A DNA stretch of 64,000 nucleotides from Leptodesmis sichuanensis A121 (GCF_021379005.1 NZ_CP075171.1:2170001-2234000), one strand, 5' to 3'; numbered from the stretch's first letter, positions 47,097 through 55,802 are shown. Translations and numbers: made by a program. The notes: generated by a model from the letters alone, not told the origin.

Positions 47097-48632
47097 TTAT
47101 TTCAGTTGATACAGATAAGTAAAGGCTCCTGGTCGATCGCAATGATCGAGTTTCTGCCCAAGCTGATCTAAACGAGGCTTGACTAGCATTTTTTCCTGCT
47201 TGTTTAAGCCAGAAAATACAAACCATACTCGCTGGCCACTTTTCAGCTTCCCGGATTGATATTGAAAGTCTTTCCATCGTTGTTTTGAAAATTGATCCAA
47301 AATCAAAAACTTATTGTATCCAAAAATATAATCGGATGCAGAATATCCATTTCTTTCTGCATAGTATTGAAACTGATCGGGCGAATTTCCAGCGTCTACA
47401 AACAGAGTATCTCCTGGCTTTCCATGAGTTTTGGTGTACTCAATAATTGGTCGCATTGAGCGTTTTATTTTTGGGAAAAATAACAATCTTCCAGCTTCAA
47501 CCGCAGGTGGCAATAAAACAATACAGCCAATGGCAATTCCCAAAATAGCGATCGACTTACACTTTTTAACCTGAGAAAAAAGGTAGGCAATGCCCTCTGC
47601 AATGAACAAGATAAAAAATGGTGTTAAGAAGAAAATTAGACGGGTTCGAAAAGGATATTTATGAAGATAGGTCGCTACTAATGTGGCAAGAATAGGGGCA
47701 GTTAGAATCAGTAACTTGGTTCTCTTCTGCTGGAAAAAAGCAATGCAGCCAATGATAAATGCGACGATCGCAGCTTCCTCAGAAATACCATGAAATCCCA
47801 AAGGATTGGAGAAAAATTGCTTAAAAGACTCTAGAAGCCAGGGAATATCAAAGATGGATTTTGGATATTCAGGACTCCAGGCATTTTGCAAGGCTTGATT
47901 CTGCATGGCACCTGCAATTACCCAGAAATAAAGTACACCAAAACTAATTATCCAAATGTAATAGGCAATCCAACGATTCATCAAAATTGCTTTCCACTTG
48001 CCTTTTGGAGCCGTAATCAAATTGGCAATCTCAACTCCTCCCAAGGTGAAAATGGCTGGATATGAGAACCCCATTGAGGCAGTACCAGCGATTCCCAGCA
48101 ACAAAACATCTGCCCTCCGGAGGGTGCGCCCACGCAATGCAATCAGGAGTAAGGAAAGCAGTAAAGCCACCATGACATCACTGGAGTATGGCTTTGCCTC
48201 CGTCGCGTAGTAAAAGGGATACCACAGGCAGGCAAAAAGAGTCATTGCAATCGGGAAGGCGATCGGGGATACGGCCCATTGCCCTAACTGATAAAAGGCA
48301 ACTAGAGAAATAATTCCGGCAATTAAAGGAAACAGCCGAAAAGCATATTCATTATTTCCGAATAACTGAAACGCCAGCTTTTCCATCCACAAAAATCCGG
48401 GTGGTGCCGCTTGATTGTGCTCTAAAGGCTGCAGCAGTTCCAAGTAAGAGCGATGAGTAACATTCAGGGCAATACTGGCTTCATCTGCCCACAAAGAGCG
48501 GTTACTGATGTATTGCACCAAACGTATCAGAATGCCGAATAAAAGAATGATCAGTGGCAGATAACTCAATAGCTTCAGTAGGCGATGTTGAGCCGTGTTT
48601 GTTGCTTGAACTTTGTTCTGTACATTAGTCAC
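47097..48632 (-). CDS. GT39-family membrane glycosyltransferase
   Basis: A 511-residue protein with about 11-12 membrane helices. The first outside loop holds SLWADEASIALN (residues about 52-63), with the Asp-Glu pair expected of GT-C enzymes such as ArnT and mannosyltransferases. A soluble C-terminal part covers about 400-511. Members take a sugar from a lipid carrier and add it on the periplasmic side. It is the first gene of the leftward polysaccharide group. An ATG at 48632 opens the frame. Confidence 0.83.
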   Translation of the reverse strand: MTNVQNKVQATNTAQHRLLKLLSYLPLIILLFGILIRLVQYISNRSLWADEASIALNVTHRSYLELLQPLEHNQAAPPGFLWMEKLAFQLFGNNEYAFRLFPLIAGIISLVAFYQLGQWAVSPIAFPIAMTLFACLWYPFYYATEAKPYSSDVMVALLLSLLLIALRGRTLRRADVLLLGIAGTASMGFSYPAIFTLGGVEIANLITAPKGKWKAILMNRWIAYYIWIISFGVLYFWVIAGAMQNQALQNAWSPEYPKSIFDIPWLLESFKQFFSNPLGFHGISEEAAIVAFIIGCIAFFQQKRTKLLILTAPILATLVATYLHKYPFRTRLIFFLTPFFILFIAEGIAYLFSQVKKCKSIAILGIAIGCIVLLPPAVEAGRLLFFPKIKRSMRPIIEYTKTHGKPGDTLFVDAGNSPDQFQYYAERNGYSASDYIFGYNKFLILDQFSKQRWKDFQYQSGKLKSGQRVWFVFSGLNKQEKMLVKPRLDQLGQKLDHCDRPGAFTYLYQLK

Positions 48633-49099
48633 TATTTCTTACTCAGCCACCTTGAAACTTATTTCCAGAAATTTAGTAGTGTGGAAAACTCTTTTGCCTC
48701 TGAAGTGAAATCAAAAGTAGAGCGGATGAACTACCTTGACAACTACTGGATAGAGTAGGTTGTACCATACTTAATCCTTCTTTAAAGCTTTAAAGGAAAG
48801 AATAAGCCACTCAACCTGCTGCCTCGATGAAAACCCTTTTTTACCAGGGATGTGAAGCAGCCGAGAGAAATTTTTCCTCTCAGAGATCCGGGCTGAAGAA
48901 CCTGGCGTATACCCTGGCGAATGACCTGAAAACGTAGTGATTTTATTCACTGCCAGTCGAGTTTTTCCCCACCGTGCTTTTGCACGGGAGTGCTGTTTGT
49001 CCTTAAGAGCAAGGATGTTGCACCAGGGTTGAACTCTGGAGCCGCCTGCTTACGGGTATTTTTGTTCTTTTTCTCCTGATAACGAGAGGAATTATTCTT
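48633..49099. other. Divergent spacer, contains candidate structured RNA
   Basis: 467 bp between the GT39 gene and the ferritin-like gene. No gene was seen. The section 48844-48917 folds as three nested stems (see next entry). Two more hairpins follow: AGTGA with TCACT (48936-48951) and CCGTGC with GCACGG around TTTT (48972-48987). The ferritin-like gene has a GAGAGGAATT ribosome site before the ATG at 49100. Confidence 0.6.
48844..48987 (+). ncRNA. Candidate structured leader, unknown class
   Basis: On the plus strand, CCAGGG (48844-48849) pairs with CCCTGG (48912-48917). Inside it CAGCC (48858-48862) pairs with GGCTG (48891-48895), and inside that GAGAG (48863-48867) pairs with CTCTC (48877-48881). 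Two further hairpins end at 48951 and 48987. The shape is riboswitch-like, but I compared it by memory with the TPP, glycine, guanidine-I, c-di-AMP and c-di-GMP classes and none matched. It could also be a chance fold. Confidence 0.3.
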
Positions 49100-49783
49100 A
49101 TGGAACGCGAGTCTTTGAATCTGTATTCCATGCCTTCACGCCGATCGCCCAAGCTCTCCAAGTCGCGCCGCAATCTACTTTTGAATGGGGCGATTGCAAG
49201 TGCAGGAGTGGTAGGCGCGATCGGCTTACAGGCAATATTGCCCAATTCCAGTGATGCGGCATCCGCCAGCGATCAGGCTAATGATATTGCCATCCTCAAC
49301 AATGCCTTGTATTACGAGCATCAGGCCATCTGGGCTTACAGCTTTGCAGCAGGCAAGTTAACCAATACGGAGGTGGGTAAAGCAGTACTGGAAATTGCCC
49401 TGCGAAACCAGGCCGACCACAAGCAACATCGGGATCTGTTGGCAAGAGCGGTCAGCAGTCTGGGGGGGAAGCCTGTGGCGGCTGAAGCCAGTTATGATGT
49501 GTCCGCTTATTTAAAGAATGGCGAAGGTAATCTGGACTCGGATGTGAATATTGCCAGGTTAGCCCTGGCTCTGGAAACGGATGCAGCGATCGCCTATACC
49601 CAGGAGGTTGCCAAACTGAAAACCCCAAATCTGATTACGGCTGGGGCTAGCATTGGCAGTACCGAATCCGCTCATGCAACTGCTATTCGAGCCGCTTTTA
49701 AATCCCTGGGAATGAATCTGAATGTGGTTCCTTCTGCCTTTATCAGTACCCAAAATCGTAGTTCCTGGATCCTGACTGTTTAG
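49100..49783 (+). CDS. Ferritin-like domain protein with Tat-type signal
   Basis: A 227-residue protein. The N-terminus has a twin-arginine pattern (KSRRNLLLNGAIASAG, residues about 20-35) and an Ala-rich region, suggesting folded export. The mature part is a four-helix ferritin-like bundle. Carboxylate/His ligands are offered by LYYEHQAIWAY (about 73), QADHKQHRD (about 110), LETDAAIAYTQE (about 160) and STESAHATA (about 190). These proteins may bind iron or handle oxidants. An ECF sigma factor and its anti-sigma factor follow in the same direction, 317 bp later. Confidence 0.8.
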   Translation: MERESLNLYSMPSRRSPKLSKSRRNLLLNGAIASAGVVGAIGLQAILPNSSDAASASDQANDIAILNNALYYEHQAIWAYSFAAGKLTNTEVGKAVLEIALRNQADHKQHRDLLARAVSSLGGKPVAAEASYDVSAYLKNGEGNLDSDVNIARLALALETDAAIAYTQEVAKLKTPNLITAGASIGSTESAHATAIRAAFKSLGMNLNVVPSAFISTQNRSSWILTV

Positions 49784-50100
49784 TACTTGTGCTGGGATGC
49801 TCAACAGTATCCCTACGCAGTTCTCCACTCATGATTCATCGTCCCTCATGCTATTCATAATTCCTCATGCTGCCTTCGCCCCCTTTACCTGCCACTCCTC
49901 ATCCGGTCTCCATTACGTCTCTCAGTCCAAATCATCTTCCTTTGGCAGGAAACTATAGTAATGCCGTTGCGGTGTGGTTAAATGGACAACGATATTCATC
50001 CCCAGTAGGAACAAAGTGCAACACTGCCTCAACAGGTTGCTTAACTGCTGCTCTGGGTGAACGGAAAACTAGAGGCCCACGGAGGCAAAGCGTTTGCCAG
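49784..50100. other. Spacer upstream of sigma factor
   Basis: 317 bp between the ferritin-like gene and the chosen sigma factor start. The sigma factor frame stays open through it (to 49867), but the translation is low in conserved residues. CCTCATGATTCATCG-type units occur at 49825-49872. A GGAAC-type ECF -35 was looked for (50010 region) but no matching -10 was convincing. Confidence 0.5.
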
Positions 50101-50673
50101 ATGGCATCTCAGCCCGTTTCCGATGACTCCTCACTGATCAAGAGGATTACTCAACAGGATGATACGGCTCTAGCAGAGTTGTACGATCGCTATGCCCGTG
50201 TGCTGTATGCGGTGGCTTTCAAAAGCTTAGGGTCTAAAGAAGAGGCAGAAGAAGTGGTGCTGGATGTGTTTTCTCAGGTCTGGCGCATTGCTGAACGCTA
50301 TGACAGCCGTAAAGCACGAGTTGATACCTGGTTATTCATGTTGACCCGCAGCCGGGTGCTCGATCGCTTAAGAGCCATGCAACGAGCGAACAAAATGCCG
50401 ACGGTTTCAGTGGAAGCCACACAGATCCAACTGCCTCCCTCCAGCGTAGATCCGGTTGAGGAGGTGTTAATTTCTGAACGCCGTACTCAAGTCCTGGCTG
50501 CCCTGGAAACCTTGCCAGTTGAACAACGCCTGGTGCTTGAACTGGCTTATTACCAGGGACTGTCCCAGAGCGAAATTGCGGCTCAAACAGGACTCTCTCT
50601 GGGTACCGTCAAAACCCGTGTGCGCCTGGGCTTAAATAAGTTACGAATTGCTTTAGGAGCCTGGAATGGATAA
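50101..50673 (+). CDS. ECF-type sigma-70 family sigma factor
   Basis: A 191-residue sigma factor with only regions 2 and 4. Region 2 reads ALAELYDRYARVLYAVAF and AEEVVLDVFSQVWRIAERYD (residues about 22-75). Region 4 reads LPVEQRLVLELAYYQGLSQ and SEIAAQTGLSLGTVKTRVR (about 137-180), with the recognition helix. It would direct RNA polymerase to a small stress regulon. I chose ATG 50101 because the family starts here; 78 more codons upstream look noncoding. The next gene encodes its likely anti-sigma factor. Confidence 0.88.
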   Translation: MASQPVSDDSSLIKRITQQDDTALAELYDRYARVLYAVAFKSLGSKEEAEEVVLDVFSQVWRIAERYDSRKARVDTWLFMLTRSRVLDRLRAMQRANKMPTVSVEATQIQLPPSSVDPVEEVLISERRTQVLAALETLPVEQRLVLELAYYQGLSQSEIAAQTGLSLGTVKTRVRLGLNKLRIALGAWNG

Positions 50674-50734
50674 TGCTGGGGTGTAACTAAAGTTTTGATG
50701 ATCAACCCTTTAACCCACTCTCTGTGATTTTGTG

Positions 50735-51391
50735 ATGAGTACTGAGCACCGCTGTTTTTGTGACCTCGCTCCGCTTTATGCACTGAATGTGTTAAGTGAC
50801 AGCGATCGGGCGTGGGTAGAAGCACAAATTGCAGAGTGTCCTGATTTAGCCCTAGAACTAGCAGAATTTGAAGCTGCAGTCGCGGCTCTTCCTTATGCGG
50901 CCCCCCCTGTCCCTATTGCTCCAGATCTAAAAGATCGGCTGTTTCAACGCATTGGTCGAGCGACTCCCGCTACTCAACCCCCTCCAGAATCCATGTCCGC
51001 TTTCCCCGGTGTCGTTGCTCGTTTACTGGAACGTGGGGCAACTGCTCTGATCAATCGGGATGCCACTCCCTTGCAAAGTGTGAAATGGGAACCCTATGTT
51101 GTTCCCGGAATTCGCATTGCCCGACTGTATACCGACCTCACAAATCGTATGGTGACAGGGTTATTGCAGGCCGAAGCAGGAGCCAGATATCCGCTCCACA
51201 ATCATGGGGATGTAGAAGAAATCTTTATGCTGCAGGGAGACTTAATTGTTGACGGTAAGGTCTACGGCAGTGGGGACTATATTCGCACCGTTCCGGGAAT
51301 GAGTCATGCCCCTGAAACCCCTCACGGCTGTATGTTCTTCTTTCGCGCCTCGATCGATAACCAATTCTTAGAAGAAATTCCGGCGAGGTGA
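50735..51391 (+). CDS. ChrR-like anti-sigma factor with cupin domain
   Basis: A 218-residue protein. The N-terminal part (about 1-75) reads LAPLYALNVLSDSDRAWVEA and resembles the sigma-binding helices of ChrR/RskA. The zinc motif HxxxCxxC of that family is not intact: only one Cys remains at AQIAECPDLALEL. The C-terminal part (about 110-215) is a cupin with metal ligands in HNHGDVEEIFMLQGD and a later GMSHAPE. ChrR holds RpoE in Rhodobacter until singlet oxygen appears; the signal here is unknown. The start may be ATG 50735 or GTG 50732. Confidence 0.8.
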   Translation: MSTEHRCFCDLAPLYALNVLSDSDRAWVEAQIAECPDLALELAEFEAAVAALPYAAPPVPIAPDLKDRLFQRIGRATPATQPPPESMSAFPGVVARLLERGATALINRDATPLQSVKWEPYVVPGIRIARLYTDLTNRMVTGLLQAEAGARYPLHNHGDVEEIFMLQGDLIVDGKVYGSGDYIRTVPGMSHAPETPHGCMFFFRASIDNQFLEEIPAR

Positions 51392-51394
51392 AGA

Positions 51395-51476
51395 GTGGTG
51401 GGTGATGGGGAGATGGAATGACGGGAGCGTGGAGGTCAAGAGTGGATCAGTGGATGAGTAGATGGATTGTTCCAAA
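51395..51476. repeat. Short-repeat patch after the anti-sigma gene
   Basis: Purine-rich units (GAGTGGTGGGTGATGGGGAG, GAGTGGATCAGTGGATGAG) follow the stop codon of the anti-sigma gene. They belong to the same class as 28192-28240. No gene was seen. Confidence 0.45.
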
Positions 51477-51477
51477 C

Positions 51478-51553
51478 TTAAACCTTGCCCAAGTCCAGAA
51501 TCAGAATTTCTCTGATCGGAAAACTCCCGTTCTCTAGCTGGACTTGGTTTAAA
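51478..51553 (+). repeat. Dispersed 70-bp repeat, copy 3
   Basis: The full copy reads TTAAACCTTGCCCAAGTCCA at the left and CTAGCTGGACTTGGTTTAAA at the right. The ends CCAAGTCCAG and CTGGACTTGG are perfect inverted repeats of 10 bp. It matches copy 2 (33144-33217, other strand) at most positions. It lies between two convergent genes and is followed by AAATTCAAAACTTAAAATT short repeats. Confidence 0.7.
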
Positions 51554-51571
51554 ATTCAAAACTTAAAATTT

Positions 51572-52759
51572 TTAACTCCTAGCTTTTCCTACTGCCCATC
51601 CGATAAAGCGTTCGGTGTAGTACAGGGCAAGCTGGTTGCTGACTCCGTTAAAAACTGCGTCAAAGGCGTGTTCGGCCCAGGGGATTTCCAAATAAACAGT
51701 TGGGTTGTTGGATGTTTGCAGGCGATCGAATAGCTGCTGACCGAAAACAGCTTTAACAATGTGATCGCGTTGGCCGTAAATCAACAGGGTGGGGGGAAAG
51801 AACGATCGCTCCGCATAGACCGGAGAAGCCTGTCGATACTGCGTTAATAAAGTGCCGGGTGGGCCTCCCATAAACGCTTCTAGCAAGGCTCGGACATTAA
51901 TCGGGTCAGGGTGGGGTAAGTCCTGATAGCCTTTGATTAAGTCGGTTGGCCCGTAGTAACTGACGACAGCCCGAATGGGAACCGCCTGCGGTTGATAGGC
52001 GGCCAGCAGTGCCAGATGTGCTCCCGCCGATCGCCCCATCATCACCAGCCGATCCACATCCACTTCATACGCTGCAGCATGGGTCTGGATAAAGTTCAGG
52101 GCGGCCTGCACATCTGCCAGTTGTGCCGGAAAGTGATACTGAGGTGCAAAGCGGTAGCTAACCGCGATTACGGTATAGCCCCGTGCGGCCATGTAGAAAT
52201 TGAAATCTGCATAGTCCTGCCGACTGCCCCCCTGCCAGCCACCCCCATGAATCATTACCAAAGCCGGATGTTTGCCTACCATTGGCGGACGATACACATC
52301 TAATTTCAAAGGAACGCCATCCGGTGCGGCAAACTGAATATCAGGGGTAACCCGAACGGGCAGAGGCGATCGGGGAATTCCCAGAAAACAATCTCGCAGG
52401 GCAAAGGGTTTAGCTCGCATCTGAGCTTGCTGTTCTCGAGGAATGTGGGTCAGATAATCTTTCCCTAATCCCTGCTCCATCGCTGCCACAAAACGTTGAT
52501 TTGTTGATGGCACCTGCAGCAACGGCAAACTGCTCAGAACCAATCCCACCACACTGCCCATCACTGCAACTCGGCCTGACCAACTCGATCGGCCCCACCC
52601 CAGGGCCAGCACCACGACCATCCCATTCACCCCAATCAACCAGGGACTGACCTCCGGTGCCCCTACCGACAACCGGAACAGTGCCATATTAAATCCGGGC
52701 ACCACAATCCACAGACTGAGAAACAGCCCAACCAGAGCAATTAGCAGTAATCCACTCAT
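51572..52759 (-). CDS. Membrane-anchored alpha/beta hydrolase
   Basis: A 395-residue protein. Three or four hydrophobic helices fill the first 90 residues. A BD-FAE/HSL-like esterase domain follows: oxyanion HGGGWQGGS (about 172), nucleophile Ser in GRSAGAHLALL (about 243), Asp in LLIYGQRDHIVK (about 337) and His in WAEHAFD (about 370). Substrate is unknown. It is convergent with the anti-sigma gene; upstream lies a pyrimidine-rich repeat patch. Confidence 0.87.
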   Translation of the reverse strand: MSGLLLIALVGLFLSLWIVVPGFNMALFRLSVGAPEVSPWLIGVNGMVVVLALGWGRSSWSGRVAVMGSVVGLVLSSLPLLQVPSTNQRFVAAMEQGLGKDYLTHIPREQQAQMRAKPFALRDCFLGIPRSPLPVRVTPDIQFAAPDGVPLKLDVYRPPMVGKHPALVMIHGGGWQGGSRQDYADFNFYMAARGYTVIAVSYRFAPQYHFPAQLADVQAALNFIQTHAAAYEVDVDRLVMMGRSAGAHLALLAAYQPQAVPIRAVVSYYGPTDLIKGYQDLPHPDPINVRALLEAFMGGPPGTLLTQYRQASPVYAERSFFPPTLLIYGQRDHIVKAVFGQQLFDRLQTSNNPTVYLEIPWAEHAFDAVFNGVSNQLALYYTERFIGWAVGKARS

Positions 52760-52835
52760 CTACCTCTCCACCCACCTACTCATCCACCCACTCATCATCC
52801 CACCCCTCTACTCACTCGCCCCATCCCTCCCTACA
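52760..52835. repeat. CACCCACT-type short repeats between divergent genes
   Basis: CTCTCCACCCACCTACTCAT and similar 7-8 bp units fill the spacer before the EI24 gene. Same class as 24442-24512 and 26085-26131. Confidence 0.55.
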
Positions 52836-52885
52836 GGTGCTAGCCTGAGAACGATCTCTTCTGGCCTACCTTCTCAACGATCGCA

Positions 52886-53746
52886 ATGGCTCAAAAGACA
52901 GAAATTAGTTTGTTGCAACGCCTACTCCAGGCTCCCAAAGATTTGTCAGCAGGAGTGACTTATCCCCTAGAAGCGCTGTTGCTGCTGGTGCGATCGCCGC
53001 ATCTCTTGAGCCTGGTGATCATGCCGATCGGGGTGAATACCGTGCTGGGAGTGTTGCTTTATCTGGGAGTGCTGCTTCCGGGGTGGCAGTTCATCGCTCA
53101 GTTAAGTACCGGGCTGCCTGCTGGAACTGCCGCCTGGGTGGCCACATTACCTCCCTGGTTAAGTCAGGTTTTAGGCTGGATCCCAGCCGGAGTAGGGTTT
53201 TTGGATGATATTTTGCAGGGAATATTGGCGATCGCCTTATTCATTATTCTGGGGTTACTGCTGGTGCAATTTGGCGCGATCGTAGGAGCGCCCTGGTACG
53301 GCAATCTGGCGGAACAGGTGGAACGTCACCGCATGGGTCAGTTGCCCGCCAGCACCATGAGTTTGGGCCGTGCTCTCAAGGATGTCTGGCGAGCGATCGC
53401 CTTTCAGGGGAAAAAGCTGTTACTGCTGGCGATCGCGGCCCCTTTCCTGTTGTTGTTTAGCGTTTTACCTCTGGGCGGATTGGTGGCCAGTACAGGATGG
53501 CTGGTGCTGGCGATCGTGCTTGTCCTGCTGGACTTTATCGATCCCCCTCTGGAGCGGCGCAGGTTCAGTTTCCGCACCAAGCTTGGCATAGTGGGGAAAA
53601 CGTTTCCAGCCAGCGTCACCTTTGGGTTTGTGTGTCTATGGCTAATCAGCATTCCTTTCCTCAATTTGCTGACTGTTCCTCTCTGTGTCGTCGCTGGCAC
53701 CCTGTTTTGCTGCGATTATGCGTTAGCTGGCTTAATCAGGGACTGA
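52886..53746 (+). CDS. EI24-domain membrane protein, CysZ-like
   Basis: A 286-residue protein with about six hydrophobic segments. It belongs to the EI24/CysZ family: SAGVTYPLEALLLLVRSP near the start, a central GAPWYGNLAEQVER, and FIDPPLERRRFSF with GVVAGTLFCC-like ending VVAGTLFCCDYA. CysZ moves sulfate in enterobacteria; for cyanobacterial members a sulfate role is not shown. It is read in the same direction as the permease pair that follows. Confidence 0.82.
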   Translation: MAQKTEISLLQRLLQAPKDLSAGVTYPLEALLLLVRSPHLLSLVIMPIGVNTVLGVLLYLGVLLPGWQFIAQLSTGLPAGTAAWVATLPPWLSQVLGWIPAGVGFLDDILQGILAIALFIILGLLLVQFGAIVGAPWYGNLAEQVERHRMGQLPASTMSLGRALKDVWRAIAFQGKKLLLLAIAAPFLLLFSVLPLGGLVASTGWLVLAIVLVLLDFIDPPLERRRFSFRTKLGIVGKTFPASVTFGFVCLWLISIPFLNLLTVPLCVVAGTLFCCDYALAGLIRD

Positions 53747-53819
53747 AGAGTACCGAATGAGTTGATGGGACAGAAGCATCATAGGTCATTTGTCTTTTAT
53801 GAGCGACTGTTACGAATAA

Positions 53820-53842
53820 CAAAGGACAAAGGACAAAGGACA
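53820..53842. repeat. AAAGGAC heptamer repeats
   Basis: AACAAAGGACAAAGGACAAA is made of the 7-bp unit CAAAGGA repeated in tandem. Related single units occur near 26005, 28290 and 30690. A typical cyanobacterial heptamer repeat. Confidence 0.7.
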
Positions 53843-53889
53843 TACAGTAGAATGTCTGGGTTATTGGGATCGGAGCGGCAGGAAAACGC

Positions 53890-54921
53890 ATGGACTGGAC
53901 TCAGCTAAATAGTGCGTTTACCCTTTTCCTCAGCTTGCTGGTCGAGGCAGTGCCTTTTCTGCTACTGGGGGTTTTATTTTCCGGCTTATTGCAATTTTTT
54001 GTTGATGAGCGCAAACTGGTGCGGCTGATGCCCCGGAATGCATTTTTGGGTGCCCTGGCAGGGAGTTGCATGGGGTTTCTTTTCCCGGTGTGTGAGTGTG
54101 GCAATGTTCCTGTGGCTCGGCGGCTGATTATGCAGGGAGTTCCCTCTTCAGTCGCGATCGGATTTCTGTTAGCTGCTCCCACGATTAACCCGATCGTCTT
54201 TTGGGCCACCTGGACGGCATTTCGTGATCAACCAGAGATGGTCTTTCTGCGGATTGGCTGTTCCCTGATCATTGCCACGACGATCGGCTGGGTATTTAGC
54301 GCTCAAAAGGATTTGCGGCCTTTTCTACAACCTGCTGTTGCCAGGGCGATGCCCAGCAAGAAAGGCACGAGGAATGGGGGACAAGCCAGCCAAGCCACCT
54401 CTGACACTCCTGCTTTATTGCAATCGGGGACTTACTTCTTAGGTCAATCCGAGCAGCGAGTCGATCCAATGGATTTTCAGGCGGCGGCGATCGCAGCGGC
54501 AGGCAAACCCACAGGCTATAAGCTGAATCTGATGTTAGAAGGCATGGTGCAGGAGTTTCGTGAACTGGGGGGCGTGCTGGTATTTGGCAGTGCGATCGCG
54601 GCCATGCTGCAGGTGTTCGTTCCCCGTGAAGCCATCCTGGCATTGGGACAGGGGCCTATCAGTTCAATTCTGGCCATGATGTTGCTGGCCGCCGTGGTTT
54701 CCATTTGTTCTACAGTCGATTCCTTTTTTGCCCTGGCTTTTTCCTCCACCTTTACCACGGGATCCCTGCTGGCCTTCCTGGTCTTTGGGCCAATGATTGA
54801 CTTGAAAGGAATTGGCTTGCTGCTCTCCATCTTTAAGCCCAGGGCGGTCTTTTACTTAATTGCGCTGGCCGCCCAGATGACCTTTCTGTTTGCTTTTGTC
54901 GTGAATCTGTATTTCTCATGA
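53890..54921 (+). CDS. Predicted permease (DUF318/ArsP-like)
   Basis: A 343-residue membrane protein with about eight to nine helices in two halves. The first half ends with the conserved FPVCECGNVPVARRLI (about 66-81) and GFLLAAPTINPIVF. The second has SICSTVDSFFALAFSST. A hydrophilic loop covers about 150-200. Relatives include ArsP and B. subtilis YcgR. The next gene overlaps it by 4 bp and encodes the usual partner, so the pair acts together. Confidence 0.87.
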   Translation: MDWTQLNSAFTLFLSLLVEAVPFLLLGVLFSGLLQFFVDERKLVRLMPRNAFLGALAGSCMGFLFPVCECGNVPVARRLIMQGVPSSVAIGFLLAAPTINPIVFWATWTAFRDQPEMVFLRIGCSLIIATTIGWVFSAQKDLRPFLQPAVARAMPSKKGTRNGGQASQATSDTPALLQSGTYFLGQSEQRVDPMDFQAAAIAAAGKPTGYKLNLMLEGMVQEFRELGGVLVFGSAIAAMLQVFVPREAILALGQGPISSILAMMLLAAVVSICSTVDSFFALAFSSTFTTGSLLAFLVFGPMIDLKGIGLLLSIFKPRAVFYLIALAAQMTFLFAFVVNLYFS

Positions 54922-55673
54922 TGGCTCGTCCTGCTCGCTCCCTGATGCCCTGGTTAGATGTTCTGGCGATCGCGGCCTGGGGGTTCCTCCTGCTGAAATA
55001 CTGGCTGACGGGGAAACTGTATCTACTGATTCACCCCAATTACACCTGGCTTACCGTCGTCACAGGCATTGCCCTGTTGCTGCTGGCGACTTGGCGAGCG
55101 ATCGGCATCCTCAAGCAACCTGACAATTTCGTTAGCCAAGCCTCCAGTCACCTGGCCCTGTTGCCCAGGGGGTGGGGCAGTACCTTGCTCCTGGCAATGG
55201 CGATTCTCGGTTTGCTGATCACGCCCAGAGCCTTCGCCAGTCAAACGGCCATTCAGCGAGGAGTTGCCGACGCGCCCACCTTAACACGAGTCAAACCCCA
55301 GGCATTTCGGGGATCGGCCAATTCAGAGGACAAGTCGATCATTGATTGGGTGCGGACTCTCACCGTCTATCCAGAACCGGATGCGTACACCGGGCAAAAA
55401 GCTAAAGTCCAGGGCTTTGTCATTCACCCCACCAATATGCCCGACCAGTACCTGTTAATCTCCCGATTTGTGATTACCTGTTGTGCCGCTGATGTTTATC
55501 CGGTGAGCTTGCCCGTCAAGCTATCGCAAAACCGAAATACTTATAAGCCAGACACCTGGCTGGAAATTGAGGGCCAAATGATTACCGAAACCCTGGCCGG
55601 GAAGCGTCAGCTCGCGATCGCCGCATCCTCCATCCAGCCCATCCCCGAACCCAAAAACCCCTACGACTACTAG
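54918..55673 (+). CDS. TIGR03943-family permease partner (DUF1980)
   Basis: A 251-residue protein with three N-terminal membrane helices and a soluble end (about 120-251) containing KAKVQGFVIHPT and FVITCCAADVYPVSLPV. This matches the TIGR03943/DUF1980 partner of DUF318 permeases (B. subtilis YcgQ, whose genes respond to zinc). The ATGA overlap with the permease gene shows translational coupling. No Zur box was identified upstream. Confidence 0.87.
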   Translation: MMARPARSLMPWLDVLAIAAWGFLLLKYWLTGKLYLLIHPNYTWLTVVTGIALLLLATWRAIGILKQPDNFVSQASSHLALLPRGWGSTLLLAMAILGLLITPRAFASQTAIQRGVADAPTLTRVKPQAFRGSANSEDKSIIDWVRTLTVYPEPDAYTGQKAKVQGFVIHPTNMPDQYLLISRFVITCCAADVYPVSLPVKLSQNRNTYKPDTWLEIEGQMITETLAGKRQLAIAASSIQPIPEPKNPYDY

Positions 55674-55802
55674 GGCATCCCCCATTCCCCTTATAAACTT
55701 TGCATATTCAATGACAACCCGCTATTCTGCTATAGGTTCTCGTGCAGCTTTCGCAATTGAGAGTTTAATGAAGAATGATTTTGAGTGTAGGTGTAGGAAC
55801 GC

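Noticed and set aside
48844-48940. TPP or glycine riboswitch upstream of the ferritin-like gene
   Set aside because: Pieces such as GAACCTGG and CTCTCAGAG recall those classes, but the order of elements and the core bases do not fit.
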